A DNA stretch of 47,430 bases from an uncultured Candidatus Saccharibacteria bacterium. Lineage in GTDB: Bacteria; Patescibacteriota; Saccharimonadia; Saccharimonadales; Saccharimonadaceae. A program made the translations under genes and the position numbers. The notes beneath the pieces were generated by a model. That model was given only the letters and a program-made list of their open reading frames with translations, searched no databases and had not been told where the DNA came from. Positions 17,861-26,091 of the stretch are shown one piece after another (the first letter of the stretch is position 1; every line of letters begins with the position of its first letter). Location: the NCBI GenBank assembly GCA_947302355.1, contig CAMYUU010000006.1, positions 1-47,430 on the forward strand. Reading direction: 5' to 3'.

Positions 17861-17911
17861 AATAAACTCCTTATGACTTAATTATATCACACTTTTGCTA
17901 AAAATGCAATA

Positions 17912-18454
17912 TTATGTATAAGGTTTAAGGTAAATAGAAATATGCGCAGAAGCATACTTTTGGGTCTTTATTAGCTTAGTTTTTGCAAAACTCGGAGCTT
18001 CACCAGGGTGAGATAAGACAAAAATACCGTCAGGTTTTAGGTAATCTATTAAGCAACTCACCTCTTTTTCGTCAAAATGATCATATGGCGGATCCGCTAG
18101 GATGAGGTCAGCCTGCACCTCAGAATTAGCCTCACAAAAGCTTCCTACTGAGCCTTTGTAAAACTTTACCCGAGCACCGTTAATCTCCAGGGAGGAACAA
18201 TTCTCCGTAATCGTCTTGAGAGCCATTGCGCTCTTCTCTATAAATAGCACTTTTTTCGCCCCTCTAGAAAGAGCCTCAATACCTAAAGCCCCAGAGCCAG
18301 CATATGCGTCTATTACCTCGGCTCCAGGCACATAATCCAAAATCATATTAAATAGCGCCAGGCGCTCACGCTCACCCATTGGATGCGTACCCTCTCCAGG
18401 CGTCTTTATTTGTCTTCTTTTGTATTCCCCAGAGGTAATTCTAATATTTCCCAT
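17912..18454 (-). CDS. rsmD: 16S rRNA (guanine966-N2)-methyltransferase RsmD
   Basis: RsmD methylates G966 of 16S rRNA in the 30S subunit. The 180-residue protein has the family start (MGNIRITSGEYKRRQI), the SAM-binding DAYAGSGALGIEALSRGA (about 60-77) and the catalytic ADPPYDHF (about 120-127). It starts 4 bases after recG ends and is surely co-transcribed with it. Length is normal. Confidence 0.93.
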   Translation of the reverse strand: MGNIRITSGEYKRRQIKTPGEGTHPMGERERLALFNMILDYVPGAEVIDAYAGSGALGIEALSRGAKKVLFIEKSAMALKTITENCSSLEINGARVKFYKGSVGSFCEANSEVQADLILADPPYDHFDEKEVSCLIDYLKPDGIFVLSHPGEAPSFAKTKLIKTQKYASAHISIYLKPYT

Positions 18455-18458
18455 AGTA

Positions 18459-20474
18459 TTAATTTAAAGTAGTTATTTGTTGATACTTAGTAATTCCCTG
18501 CATTAGCTCCTTCCATTTTACCAAATTCTCAGGGTTTTCTAGGAATTTAGCGACATCATTTTGCGCGCGGTAAATCAACTTCGTATCTGTTAAAGTTGCG
18601 ATTCTTAAATCCAAGGCCCCGTGCTGCAAAGATCCATATATTTCGCCCGGGCCACGCATTTTTAGGTCTACCTCTGCTAGATAGAACCCATCCGACGACT
18701 TTTCTAGCTCAAGTAGCCTCCGCGAGGGGCGACTATCGTTGGAAGTCAAAAGGTAACAAAAAGACGCTTTATCACCTCGCCCCACACGTCCGCGCAGCTG
18801 ATGTAATTGCGCCAGACCATAAAGTTCGGCATTTTCGATAACCATCAGAGAGGCGTTAGGTACATCTACGCCCACTTCCACCACAGTGGTGGATACTAGG
18901 ATGTCAATTTTGCCCTGAGAAAATTGCTCCATTATTTCGTCTTTTTCGGCTGGCTTCATGCGCCCATGCAAGAACTCAATTTTAAGCTTAGGAAACTCGC
19001 GTTTTAGCTTATCACGGCGTGATTTTACAGAGATGGTCTCAGAGCGTGAATCGTCATCAATTGCTTTGCATATCCAGTATGCCTGCTGCCCAGCTCTTAC
19101 CGTATCTAGTAGCATGGGGTACAATTTCTCACGCATTTCTAGCTCGGACAGAATACGGGTTGTAATTGGGCGTCGCCCCTTTGGTAATTGATTAAGAACC
19201 GATACGCTAAGGTCACCAAACACCGTAAGTTGCAAAGAACGTGGAATAGGGGTAGCGGTCATAGCTAAAAGATGAGGCGCCAGGCCAGCGGGCGATTTTA
19301 AGGCTAGTCTTTGCCTCTGTTCCACCCCGAAGCGATGTTGTTCATCAATAATTACTAGTCCTAAGTTTTTAAACTCTGTATCATCGGTCAGTAGAGCGTG
19401 TGTACCGATGACGAAATTGATTTTACCATCATGAATATTATCTTTGAGATTTCTTTTATCCTTTGTCGCCCCTGTTAAGAGTGCCACGGTAATCTTGAAT
19501 TGCTCAAGTAGGTCTTTCAGATTCTCATAGTGCTGTGTGGCTAAAATCGCTGTCGGCGCCAGCAGTGCTACCTGTGCCCCTGACATAATTGCCTCATACG
19601 CACTCATTGCGGCTACCATGGTTTTCCCTGAGCCTACGTCACCCTGCAAAAGCCGATTCATCGGCGTAGCTCTTTCCATATCTTGGAAAATCTCCCAAGA
19701 AGCTTTCTTTTGCGCATCTGTTAATTTAAACGGTAGTTTTTTAATAAACTCCTGTATTTTTGCTAAATCAAAGGGGATTTCCATCGCTTTGAGTTTTTCG
19801 TTTTCTCTGCGGTTTAATTTGGCGGCCAGAATCAGTTCGAATAACTCCTCGTAGGCCAAATAATCGCGAGATTTCTGGATATCCTCTAGAGATTTTGGAA
19901 AATGGACGTTAAATAGAGCGCTTTTGCGCACCCCCTTGGGCACGGTAGGCAAAAAATCCGGTATTTCATTAAACCTATCACGTGACTTAGTAACCAAACG
20001 CCTAAAATCAGTCGATTTTAGGCTCCCGTGAGCCACGTAGACAGGGTTCAGGCCTGCCGAAGGGTCAATATCGGATACTAAGGCTGCCGACGGCGACATT
20101 AGACTATAGCGGCCATTTTTGAGCTCATAGCTACCAGTAAAATAGTATTCTTTATCCGGATCGAATTGTTTGATACGATAATTCTGGTTAAACCATACTA
20201 CTTTGATAGACCCAGTTCCGTCGCTAATTATTCCCTCTACGATAGATAGGTTGCGCCTCTTGGCTCTTCTGGCGGATAATTGATCGATTTTGCCCCTAAT
20301 CACCACCTTGCCGGGCCTAATTTTCGAAATAGAGACGGGTTTTTCGTAATTGTCGTAATCTTTTGGTAAATTGTAAAAAAAATCTCGCACGGTACGAATA
20401 CCGTATTTTTTTAGAATCTCTGCGGTCTTTGACCCTACACCCCTTAAATCATCTACAGGCGCGAATAATTGCAT
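18459..20474 (-). CDS. recG: ATP-dependent DNA helicase RecG
   Basis: RecG remodels stalled forks and Holliday junctions. The 671-residue product shows the N-terminal wedge/OB domain (VVIRGKIDQL), Walker A GDVGSGKT (about 280), DEQH (about 375), TATPIPRS and the RGRVGRG motif VI (about 565). The start is predicted leaderless: on the minus strand TGA-TATAAT is followed by TAAGTT and the ATG. The divergent neighbour is the first solenoid gene. Confidence 0.95.
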   Translation of the reverse strand: MQLFAPVDDLRGVGSKTAEILKKYGIRTVRDFFYNLPKDYDNYEKPVSISKIRPGKVVIRGKIDQLSARRAKRRNLSIVEGIISDGTGSIKVVWFNQNYRIKQFDPDKEYYFTGSYELKNGRYSLMSPSAALVSDIDPSAGLNPVYVAHGSLKSTDFRRLVTKSRDRFNEIPDFLPTVPKGVRKSALFNVHFPKSLEDIQKSRDYLAYEELFELILAAKLNRRENEKLKAMEIPFDLAKIQEFIKKLPFKLTDAQKKASWEIFQDMERATPMNRLLQGDVGSGKTMVAAMSAYEAIMSGAQVALLAPTAILATQHYENLKDLLEQFKITVALLTGATKDKRNLKDNIHDGKINFVIGTHALLTDDTEFKNLGLVIIDEQHRFGVEQRQRLALKSPAGLAPHLLAMTATPIPRSLQLTVFGDLSVSVLNQLPKGRRPITTRILSELEMREKLYPMLLDTVRAGQQAYWICKAIDDDSRSETISVKSRRDKLKREFPKLKIEFLHGRMKPAEKDEIMEQFSQGKIDILVSTTVVEVGVDVPNASLMVIENAELYGLAQLHQLRGRVGRGDKASFCYLLTSNDSRPSRRLLELEKSSDGFYLAEVDLKMRGPGEIYGSLQHGALDLRIATLTDTKLIYRAQNDVAKFLENPENLVKWKELMQGITKYQQITTLN

Positions 20475-20499
20475 AACTTAATTATATCAAACGATTATC

Positions 20500-20571
20500 T
20501 TGACCAGCCCATTTGGCTGTGCTATTGTAAAACGAATAGTCATTCTTGATTACGTACTTTGAGGTGTCGGT
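20500..20571 (+). promoter_or_regulatory. Promoter and leader of solenoid gene 1
   Basis: TTGACC (20500-20505), 17-bp spacer ending TGC, TATTGT (20523-20528); then a small hairpin TAGTCA/TGATTA, a GTACTTT block and the leader motif TGTCGGT (20565-20571), the exact complement of ACCGACA at 21106-21112. Confidence 0.75.
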
Positions 20572-20646
20572 TTTTGAGGCGAAAGTTGTGAGGAGGTTGT
20601 ATCGGAATTAAGAGAATCCAAGCAGAAGGAAGAGGGTGAACTGCAC

Positions 20647-21093
20647 ATGTCTTTTGACGGTAAAAAATACGAGCTTGTGCTCGACGATTCAATTGTGTTT
20701 TACGGAAGGACTCTCTATCGGATTAGGGCGCTAAAGGCGTTTCACGATGTGGAACCATCGGCTCTAGGCGGCTACATTGAATCTGAAGATAACCTATCTC
20801 AAGATGGCGATTGCTGGGTGTATTCTGGTTCGATGGTTTTTGATCAGGCTCAAGTCTTAGAGAACGCTATGGTTTATGGGGGTGCTAAGGTTTATGGTCA
20901 CGCTCTAGTGCGGGATAGTGCGCGCGTCTACAACTGCGCGAAAATCTATGGAAGTGCCCACATTGGTGATGGAGCCTGGGTTTCAGGCTACGTTAGAATC
21001 TGCGGAAGTGTCCAAATCTACGGAGATTCACGAGTTTTCATCGCCTCTACGAGTGGCATGATATGCGAATCTGGACAAGAGGAGGAATTGTAG
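20647..21093 (+). CDS. YdcK-like hexapeptide beta-solenoid protein, paralog 1
   Basis: The 148-residue protein starts with the family head ([34 protein letters not shown]-x-G-x-CW, about 6-60) and continues with about 11 six-residue repeats of the form A-x-V-Y-G-x (about 61-130), predicting a short left-handed parallel beta-helix. E. coli YdcK and many phage proteins share this head-plus-solenoid layout; no enzymatic residues are evident and the function is unknown. It is the shortest paralog. It has its own promoter, leader and terminator. A deleted trmD copy overlaps its end on the other strand. Confidence 0.8.
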   Translation: MSFDGKKYELVLDDSIVFYGRTLYRIRALKAFHDVEPSALGGYIESEDNLSQDGDCWVYSGSMVFDQAQVLENAMVYGGAKVYGHALVRDSARVYNCAKIYGSAHIGDGAWVSGYVRICGSVQIYGDSRVFIASTSGMICESGQEEEL

Positions 21094-21406
21094 CCAGACC
21101 CGAAGACCGACAAAAGACGTCACTCTTAGAGTGGCGTCTTTTGCTATCTTTATTTATCCCACCAGAGTGTTCTTCGCGCCGCTTAGCAATTTCACCATGA
21201 TTTCCGGAGAGTAGTACCTCTGGTACTTTCATGCCCCTGAAATCTTCTGGCCTTGCGTATTGGGGGTATTCCAGATTGTCCCCATCCGAAAACGATTCAA
21301 TGTCTACAGATTGTTCCCCGCCTAGTGTGGCTTTTTCCATCATTGAAGACTTAAGATATGGCTCTAAAGCCTCCTGAAATAGCGTAATGATTGTAAATTT
21401 AACCAT
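21047..21406 (-). pseudogene. trmD: trmD duplicate with internal deletion
   Basis: From the ATG at 21404-21406 the first 27 residues ([16 protein letters not shown], then [11 protein letters not shown]) match trmD at 23139, then jump directly to [16 protein letters not shown], which matches the C-terminal part. About 130 residues holding the SAM-binding knot are missing. DNA identity to the intact copy is near 97% over the retained parts, so the duplication is recent. After EEHSG the frame runs into unrelated sequence overlapping solenoid gene 1. The promoter (TGT-TATAAT, 6 nt, ATG) is retained. Confidence 0.85.
21106..21143 (+). terminator. Trailer motif and terminator, solenoid gene 1
   Basis: ACCGACA (21106-21112) pairs with the leader TGTCGGT. 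The terminator stem AAAAGACG-T-CACTC / GAGTG-G-CGTCTTTT begins at its last base. The sequence also works as a terminator for the trmD remnant on the other strand. Confidence 0.8.
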
Positions 21407-21458
21407 AGGGGCATTATAACACATTGGCTTCAAGCGTACCCCATCGCTACAAGTATAA

Positions 21459-21546
21459 TTGACCAATAATCTCAAATATGATACAAATTAAAACAATTAT
21501 CTATCCATCTTTGTAGATGTATATATAGCTCTTTAAATCGTTGGTT
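21459..21546 (+). promoter_or_regulatory. Promoter and leader of solenoid gene 2
   Basis: TTGACC, 17-bp spacer ending TGA, TACAAA (21482-21487); a small hairpin ATCTA/TAGAT; then TATATAGCTCTTTAAA and the motif TCGTTGGTT (21538-21546), complementary to GACCAACGA at 22414-22422 with one G-U pair. Confidence 0.75.
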
Positions 21547-21576
21547 TTGTCTATTATCTAGGGAAGGTGATGAAAA

Positions 21577-22395
21577 ATGACGGAAAAGAAATATGAATTA
21601 ACAGAAGAAACCAAGAATCTACACGGGCGTACGCTTTATCGCATTCGTGCACTGAAAGCGTTTGGCTTTGGTAAAGTCAAGGAGGGTGACCTTGGTGGTT
21701 GGGTTGAGTGGGAAGGAAACCTGGACCAAAAAGGAAACTGCTGGATTGCCGACGAGGCTATGGTTTATGGATCGGCCGAAGTTTCTGAAAATGCTTGGAT
21801 TACCGGTCGTGCCAAAGTCTATCGGCTTGCCAAGATCTCTGGTAACGCCATGGTCTTTGGCGACGCCGAAGTCTCTGGCATGGCCATCGTCACTGATTCA
21901 TCTCGGATTTCCGATAATGCCGTAATAAGCGGCATCGCCAGGATCTCCAAGTATGCTCAGATCCGTCAAGACGCTACCGTATCCAATTCTGCCCAGGTTA
22001 CTGACGACGCCGAAGTTTCCGGTAACGCCAGGGTCTTTGATGGCGCTTGTATCTCCAGAGTCGCCAAAGTTACCAGTTATGCTAGAGTCTATGGTGCAGC
22101 CAGAATATCAGGCAACGCTGTGATATCGGGCAACGCCGCAGTCTCCGGTGATGCCGAAATTACCGGGTCCGCTTATATCGGCAATCATGCAGAAATAAGC
22201 GATTACGCCTACGTTGCCAACGGAGCCAGGGTTTTTGATTATGCCAAAGTATCCGGCCACGCGAGGATTCTCGATGACGCACACATTCTTTTCAATGCCG
22301 AAGTTTCTGGTGACGCCATAATTACAGGCGACTCGTTAATCTGTCGAGATGAGAAAATCACCACAGGGACTCACCATAATCATACACCAGATTAG
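21577..22395 (+). CDS. YdcK-like hexapeptide beta-solenoid protein, paralog 2
   Basis: The 272-residue protein has the family head ([36 protein letters not shown], about 3-58) and then about 33 hexapeptide repeats (for example GNAMVFGDAEVSGMAIV) up to residue 255, which predicts a long, straight beta-helix. No signal peptide or membrane segment is seen, so a cytoplasmic or phage-like structural role is likelier than surface display. An RBS GGAAGGTGA precedes the ATG. It ends in a terminator homologous to those of paralogs 3-5. Confidence 0.82.
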   Translation: MTEKKYELTEETKNLHGRTLYRIRALKAFGFGKVKEGDLGGWVEWEGNLDQKGNCWIADEAMVYGSAEVSENAWITGRAKVYRLAKISGNAMVFGDAEVSGMAIVTDSSRISDNAVISGIARISKYAQIRQDATVSNSAQVTDDAEVSGNARVFDGACISRVAKVTSYARVYGAARISGNAVISGNAAVSGDAEITGSAYIGNHAEISDYAYVANGARVFDYAKVSGHARILDDAHILFNAEVSGDAIITGDSLICRDEKITTGTHHNHTPD

Positions 22396-22413
22396 GAGTG
22401 GTGAGCTTAGCGT

Positions 22414-22450
22414 GACCAACGAAGAAGCACCGCCTCAAGCGGTGCTTTTT
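22414..22450 (+). terminator. Trailer motif and terminator, solenoid gene 2
   Basis: GACCAACGA (22414-22422), then 1-2 nt, then the stem AAGCACCGC/GCGGTGCTT and a T-tract. Confidence 0.82.
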
Positions 22451-22462
22451 CATGCCATATGA

Positions 22463-23139
22463 CTATTCAACTTTGCCAGAATGTTCTTCGCGCCACTTAG
22501 CAATTTCACCATGATTTCCGGAGAGTAGTACCTCTGGTACTTTCATGCCCCTGAAATCTTCTGGCCTTGTGTATTGGGGGTATTCCAGATTGTCCCCATC
22601 CGAAAACGATTCAATGTCTGCAGACTGTTCCCCGCCTAGCACACCAGGGACTAGACGCACCACAGAATCGATTATAATCAAAGCTGGTAATTCTCCACCA
22701 GTTAAGATGTATTTCCCTAGCGAGATTTTATAGTCTACGATCGAAAGAATCCTCTCGTCATATCCTTCGTAATGCGGGCAAAGAATAATGTAATGCCGGT
22801 TAGAGGCTTGACCATCTTCTGACTGACCGTTAGCGAAGGTTCTGGCCATTTCTTGATTCCAAAGCTCCCCCGCAGGAGTAGGTAAAATTACTTTAGCTGA
22901 CGAATCTTTTTTTTTACACTCTCTATAGCTGCAAATACTGGCTCGCATCTAAGCAACATCCCGTCTCCACCGCCATACGGGGTATCGTCGACCGACTTAT
23001 GCGGCCCCAGTCCAAAATCGCGTAAATTAACAAAATTAAACTCAGCTAACCCTTTTCGTGTGGCTTTTTCCATCATCGAAGACTTAAGATATGGCTCCAA
23101 AGCCTCCTGAAATAGCGTAATGATTGTAAATTTAATCAT
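22463..23139 (-). CDS. trmD: tRNA (guanine37-N1)-methyltransferase TrmD, interrupted by a frameshift at A9
   Basis: TrmD makes m1G37 in tRNA and is normally essential. The N-terminal part ([30 protein letters not shown]) is in one frame to about residue 80 and the rest ([37 protein letters not shown]) is in the -1 frame. The break is a run of nine A (22915-22907 on the minus strand) read GTA-AAA-AAA-AAG, which contains the A-AAA-AAG slippery heptamer. A -1 slip gives [11 protein letters not shown], matching TrmD, for about 225 residues total. The zero frame stops six codons later. Sequencing error, real mutation or recoding cannot be separated here. Predicted leaderless start: TGT-TATAAT, 6 nt, ATG. 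Confidence 0.88.
22907..22915 (-). other. A9 run with A-AAA-AAG slippery heptamer
   Basis: The heptamer is in the exact zero-frame register used by dnaX, and the following codon in the -1 frame is GAT, restoring the TrmD sequence. Nine A residues would also allow transcriptional slippage. Confidence 0.7.
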
Positions 23140-23222
23140 AGGGGTATTATAACATATTTGAACCGTTCATAAGGCATGCTCTAAAACACAAGGTTAAAAA
23201 ATAAAGAACAGTTGATATTATA

Positions 23223-23319
23223 TTGACAAGATAGAGAAAACATTATATCATTATGACATAATCATGATTTCACGCTTCGATATGAAGCATGTTTCAATAT
23301 AGTACTTTTAATCGTTGGT
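23223..23319 (+). promoter_or_regulatory. Promoter and leader of solenoid gene 3
   Basis: TTGACA (23223-23228), 17-bp spacer, TATCAT (23246-23251); a hairpin GCTTC-gatat-GAAGC; then TATAGTACTTTTAATC and GTTGGT (23314-23319), complementary to ACCAAC at 23987-23992. Confidence 0.72.
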
Positions 23320-23344
23320 CTTTCTATTCTTGGAAGGGGCGGAA

Positions 23345-23920
23345 ATGAAAGAAGAGATGAAGAAATACGAGCTTACGGACGAGATTATCACGGTAGATGG
23401 TCACACCCTTCACCGCATCCGTGCCTTGCGCGCTTTCGTGTGCCAAGGACGAGCAGTGAAGCCGGGTGATCTAGGAGGTTTCATTGAGAGAGAAGAGAAT
23501 CTTTCTCATCGTGAAACTTGCTGGGTTTTTGATGATAGTAAGGTTTATGGCCTCGCCAGGGTCTCCGGTGACGCCAGAATATCTGGATGTGCTGTAGTTT
23601 TCGGTTATGCCAGGATATCTAATCAGGCTTCAGTCTTCGATAGCGCCATTGTCCATGACGGCGCTTACGTCCTTGACCACGCCAAGATTTACAATGACGC
23701 TAGGGTCGGCGGCGGTGCCGAGGTCTATGGCCACGCCAGGGTCTATGGCGAGGCTATAGTCTCTGGTGAGGCTTGGATTCATGGCTACGCTAGGGTCCAT
23801 GGCAAAGCGAAAGTCTATGAGCGAGCCATTATCTTCGGTAATTCCGAAGTCTATGACGAAACTACAATCATTAGTACCATCTTTACCCCCAACAACGAAG
23901 AGGCCCCCGGCATTAGCTAG
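23345..23920 (+). CDS. YdcK-like hexapeptide beta-solenoid protein, paralog 3
   Basis: The 191-residue protein has the head KKYELTDEI, LHRIRALRAF, GDLGGFIEREENLSH (about 5-65), followed by about 19 hexapeptide repeats (for example GHARVYGEAIVSGEAWI). The ATG at 23345 is preferred because GGAAGGGG lies about 7 nt upstream; an earlier in-frame TTG would lie inside the conserved leader motif. An ATG at 23357 is an alternative that matches the start of paralog 4. It lies just after trmD, which is on the opposite strand. Function unknown. Confidence 0.8.
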   Translation: MKEEMKKYELTDEIITVDGHTLHRIRALRAFVCQGRAVKPGDLGGFIEREENLSHRETCWVFDDSKVYGLARVSGDARISGCAVVFGYARISNQASVFDSAIVHDGAYVLDHAKIYNDARVGGGAEVYGHARVYGEAIVSGEAWIHGYARVHGKAKVYERAIIFGNSEVYDETTIISTIFTPNNEEAPGIS

Positions 23921-23986
23921 AACGTCAGCGACTGGGTGGGCCAGGTATTCTAACGTCCGTGATGATGAATGATCATCAGAAAGGAA

Positions 23987-24027
23987 ACCAACAAAAAGCA
24001 CCGCGCTGCCATTAGGCGGTGCTTTTT
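23987..24027 (+). terminator. Trailer motif and terminator, solenoid gene 3
   Basis: ACCAAC (23987-23992) followed directly by AAAAAGCACCGC / GCGGTGCTTTTT. This is the shortest complementarity of the set (6 bp core). Confidence 0.8.
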
Positions 24028-24034
24028 CATGGAA

Positions 24035-24124
24035 TTGACCTAACGTCATAAATATGATACAAAATAGAACATTCATATGCTCATCTTTGCATATGTGTAT
24101 ATAGCACTTTTAATTGTTGGTTTT
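24035..24124 (+). promoter_or_regulatory. Promoter and leader of solenoid gene 4
   Basis: TTGACC (24035-24040), 17-bp spacer ending TGA, TACAAA (24058-24063); a hairpin CATATGC/GCATATG; TATATAGCACTTTTAA; then TTGTTGGTTTT (24114-24124), which pairs with GAAGCCAACGA at 24761-24771 (11 bp, three of them G-U). Confidence 0.75.
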
Positions 24125-24143
24125 TTCTGGAAGGTGAGAAGAG

Positions 24144-24746
24144 ATGAAGAAATACGAGTTGACATCTGAGGTTATCGTGGTAGATGGTCACACCCTTCAC
24201 CGCATCCGCGCCTTGCGCGATTTTTCGTATCAAGGGGGGAGAGTTAAGCAAGGCCATCTTGGAGGATTCGTTGAGAAAGAGGAGAATCTTTCTCACGATG
24301 GAGGCTGTTGGATATCCCCCGGGGCTATGGTTTATGGCGATGCCAAGATCTATGGTTACGCTTGGGTTTTTGGCCAAGCCTCAGTCTTCGATAGTGCTTC
24401 GGTCTTCGGCTATGCCTGGGTTAATGATGATGCCATGGTCTACGGTTGCGCAAAGATTTGCGATAGCGCCATGGTTTACGGTCGTGCTAAGGTCTATGGT
24501 AAAGCCAGGATTCTCGATGATGCCAAGGTCTATGATAATGCCAAAGTCTATGATGATGCCATAGTGTATGAGCATGCTAAAATTCACGGTGATTACCGAA
24601 TTTTCGGCGATAACAAAGTTGGTGACCATACTGAATGCCCCTCTCCGCCAAGTTTAATATTGGCGCGCGTCATGGCAGAAAAATATCCTAGTGTCTGGCG
24701 TAATACGTGGAATCTTAGTTATTCTGATATCTGGGGCAAAGATTGA
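24144..24746 (+). CDS. YdcK-like hexapeptide beta-solenoid protein, paralog 4
   Basis: The 200-residue protein has the head KKYELTSEV, LHRIRALRDF, GHLGGFVEKEENLSH (about 2-60), and about 16 hexapeptide repeats in the style A-x-V-Y-G/D (about 61-155). The final 40 residues leave the repeat (CPSPPSLILARVMAEKYP) and form a distinct tail not seen in the other paralogs. The RBS is GGAAGGTGA. The head is nearly identical to paralog 3, so these two are recent duplicates. Confidence 0.8.
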   Translation: MKKYELTSEVIVVDGHTLHRIRALRDFSYQGGRVKQGHLGGFVEKEENLSHDGGCWISPGAMVYGDAKIYGYAWVFGQASVFDSASVFGYAWVNDDAMVYGCAKICDSAMVYGRAKVYGKARILDDAKVYDNAKVYDDAIVYEHAKIHGDYRIFGDNKVGDHTECPSPPSLILARVMAEKYPSVWRNTWNLSYSDIWGKD

Positions 24747-24760
24747 TAATCATCAGAAAG

Positions 24761-24804
24761 GAAGCCAACGAAAAGCACCGCGCTGCCATAGGCGGTGTTT
24801 TTTT
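24761..24804 (+). terminator. Trailer motif and terminator, solenoid gene 4
   Basis: GAAGCCAACGA (24761-24771) directly followed by AAAGCACCGC / GCGGTGTTTTTTT. Confidence 0.82.
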
Positions 24805-24845
24805 GTTTTTCAAGATATCCATCATAAAAACGTTTTTTCTACAGT

Positions 24846-24943
24846 TTGACTGGTACTCATTTTTGTGATACGGTATATTAGAATTGTCATGATCAACTTT
24901 ACCTATTAAGGAGGTGCAATTAGTACATTTATCTGTTGGTTTT
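24846..24943 (+). promoter_or_regulatory. Promoter and leader of solenoid gene 5
   Basis: TTGACT (24846-24851), 17-bp spacer ending TGA, TACGGT (24869-24874); an ACCT/AGGT stem; TAGTACATTTATC; then TGTTGGTTTT (24934-24943), pairing with AAAGCCAACG at 25804-25813 (10 bp, two G-U). Confidence 0.72.
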
Positions 24944-24968
24944 CTACTACTAAAGGGGGGTGAATAAA

Positions 24969-25802
24969 TTGGAAGAAAAGAAGTACGAGCTAACTGATGA
25001 AACTAAGTGTTTGAATGGTCACATTCTTCACCGCATCCGTGCGCTGAAAACCTTTTGTTTCGATAAGGTCAAAGAAGGAGACCTTGGTGGCTGGATTGAA
25101 GATGAAGAGAATCTAAGCCAATGCGGAAACAGCTGGGTCGCCGGCGAGGCCATTGTCTATGAATCCGCCAGGGTTTCTGAAGATGCATGGATCGGTTGCA
25201 CTGCCCACGCTTATGGTGAAGCCCAAGTTTTTGGCAATGCCAAGGTCTGTGGCGACGCCAGAGTTACTGGTCGAGCCTTTGTTTACGATTCCGCTAGGGT
25301 TTACGACAACGCTGTAATTAATTGTAACGCTACGATTTGTGATTCTGCCCAGGTTCACGATCGGGCTATAGTATCTCACCATGCTTATGTTTCAGGTTAC
25401 GCTTGCATTTCCGGATACACCGAAATACTCCATAATGCTTCGGTATCTGGGCTCGCCAGCGTCACTGAATACGCTAAAATTATTCACAGCGCTTTCGTAT
25501 CTGGCTTCGCTCACATTTCTGGCCATGCCACAATCTCTGGCAATGCTGTAGTTGACGGACATAGTCAAGTTACTGGAGAAGCCGTAATCACTAAACGTGC
25601 CCACGTTACGAGCCATGCCGTCATCTCCGATCACGCCAAAATCTTTGGCTACGCCATAATTTCTGGCACCGCCCACATCCTTGATTATGTGGAAGTTTCT
25701 GGCGATGCTCGCGTTATGGGCGACGCACGAGTTTTCTGGAACGAGAAAATCGTCACGGGAGTTCGCACGGACCACATGCCGCCCGTACCCTACGTAGAGT
25801 AG
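24969..25802 (+). CDS. YdcK-like hexapeptide beta-solenoid protein, paralog 5
   Basis: A TTG start at 24969 is preferred over a GTG at 24960: it gives MEEKKYEL, matching paralog 2 (MTEKKYEL), and leaves 8 nt to the GGGGGG RBS. The 277-residue protein has the head (LHRIRALKTF; GDLGGWIEDEENLSQ) and about 34 hexapeptide repeats, many of the form GxAxISG, ending with a short tail. Paralogs 2 and 5 form a long-solenoid pair. Function unknown; no catalytic residues are visible. Confidence 0.8.
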   Translation: MEEKKYELTDETKCLNGHILHRIRALKTFCFDKVKEGDLGGWIEDEENLSQCGNSWVAGEAIVYESARVSEDAWIGCTAHAYGEAQVFGNAKVCGDARVTGRAFVYDSARVYDNAVINCNATICDSAQVHDRAIVSHHAYVSGYACISGYTEILHNASVSGLASVTEYAKIIHSAFVSGFAHISGHATISGNAVVDGHSQVTGEAVITKRAHVTSHAVISDHAKIFGYAIISGTAHILDYVEVSGDARVMGDARVFWNEKIVTGVRTDHMPPVPYVE

Positions 25803-25803
25803 C

Positions 25804-25847
25804 AAAGCCAACGAAAAGCACCGCGCTACCACAGGCGGTGCTTTTTT
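25804..25847 (+). terminator. Trailer motif and terminator, solenoid gene 5
   Basis: AAAGCCAACG (25804-25813) directly followed by AAAAGCACCGC / GCGGTGCTTTTTT. The trailer starts within two bases of the stop codon. Confidence 0.82.
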
Positions 25848-25875
25848 GTATAAAATCGAAAAACACAAAAAGTCC

Positions 25876-25904
25876 TTGACAATTTTACGCTTATGGTTTA
25901 ATAT
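25876..25904 (+). promoter_or_regulatory. Promoter of candidate ncRNA
   Basis: TTGACA (25876-25881), 17-bp spacer, TAATAT (25899-25904). Predicted start about 25911. Confidence 0.7.
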
Positions 25905-25910
25905 GAAGAT

Positions 25911-26054
25911 AAGCTGGTACGCTTCACAGGGGTTCCACTGACAATTAGTGGAGTGTGGAGACTTACATTAAAAATAAACAGCGGATTAAAACAAAACAAT
26001 GTGCCCCAAGGGTGGGCGCGTAGCAGCGACAAAACGGCCGAAAGGCCGTTTTGC
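25911..26054 (+). ncRNA. Candidate structured small RNA, about 145 nt
   Basis: A 350-base gap between solenoid genes 5 and 6 holds a promoter, a compact structured stretch and a terminator (AAAACGGCC-gaaa-GGCCGTTTT, 26031-26052), but no credible CDS with an RBS. The ends close: GCTGGTACGC (25913-25922) pairs with GCGTAGCAGC (26018-26027), 9 of 10 positions, just before the terminator. Inside, CTTCACA/TGTGGAG plus TCCACT/AGTGGA make a two-part hairpin (25923-25961), and GCCC/GGGC makes another (26003-26017). I do not recognise 4.5S, 6S, tmRNA or RNase P motifs. It could be an independent RNA or a solenoid cassette that lost its gene. Confidence 0.6.
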
Positions 26055-26091
26055 TTGTCTTGGTATGATACTCGTTCTCTCTAATACCATC

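Noticed and set aside
17342-17890. 5'/3' complementarity (AATTAAG/CTTAATT) in the surface-protein gene
   Set aside because: The 5' part overlaps the -10 box, so it would not be in the transcript.
25995-26060. Short ORF (MCPKGGRVAATKR) in the candidate ncRNA
   Set aside because: No RBS, and it runs straight through the terminator hairpin.
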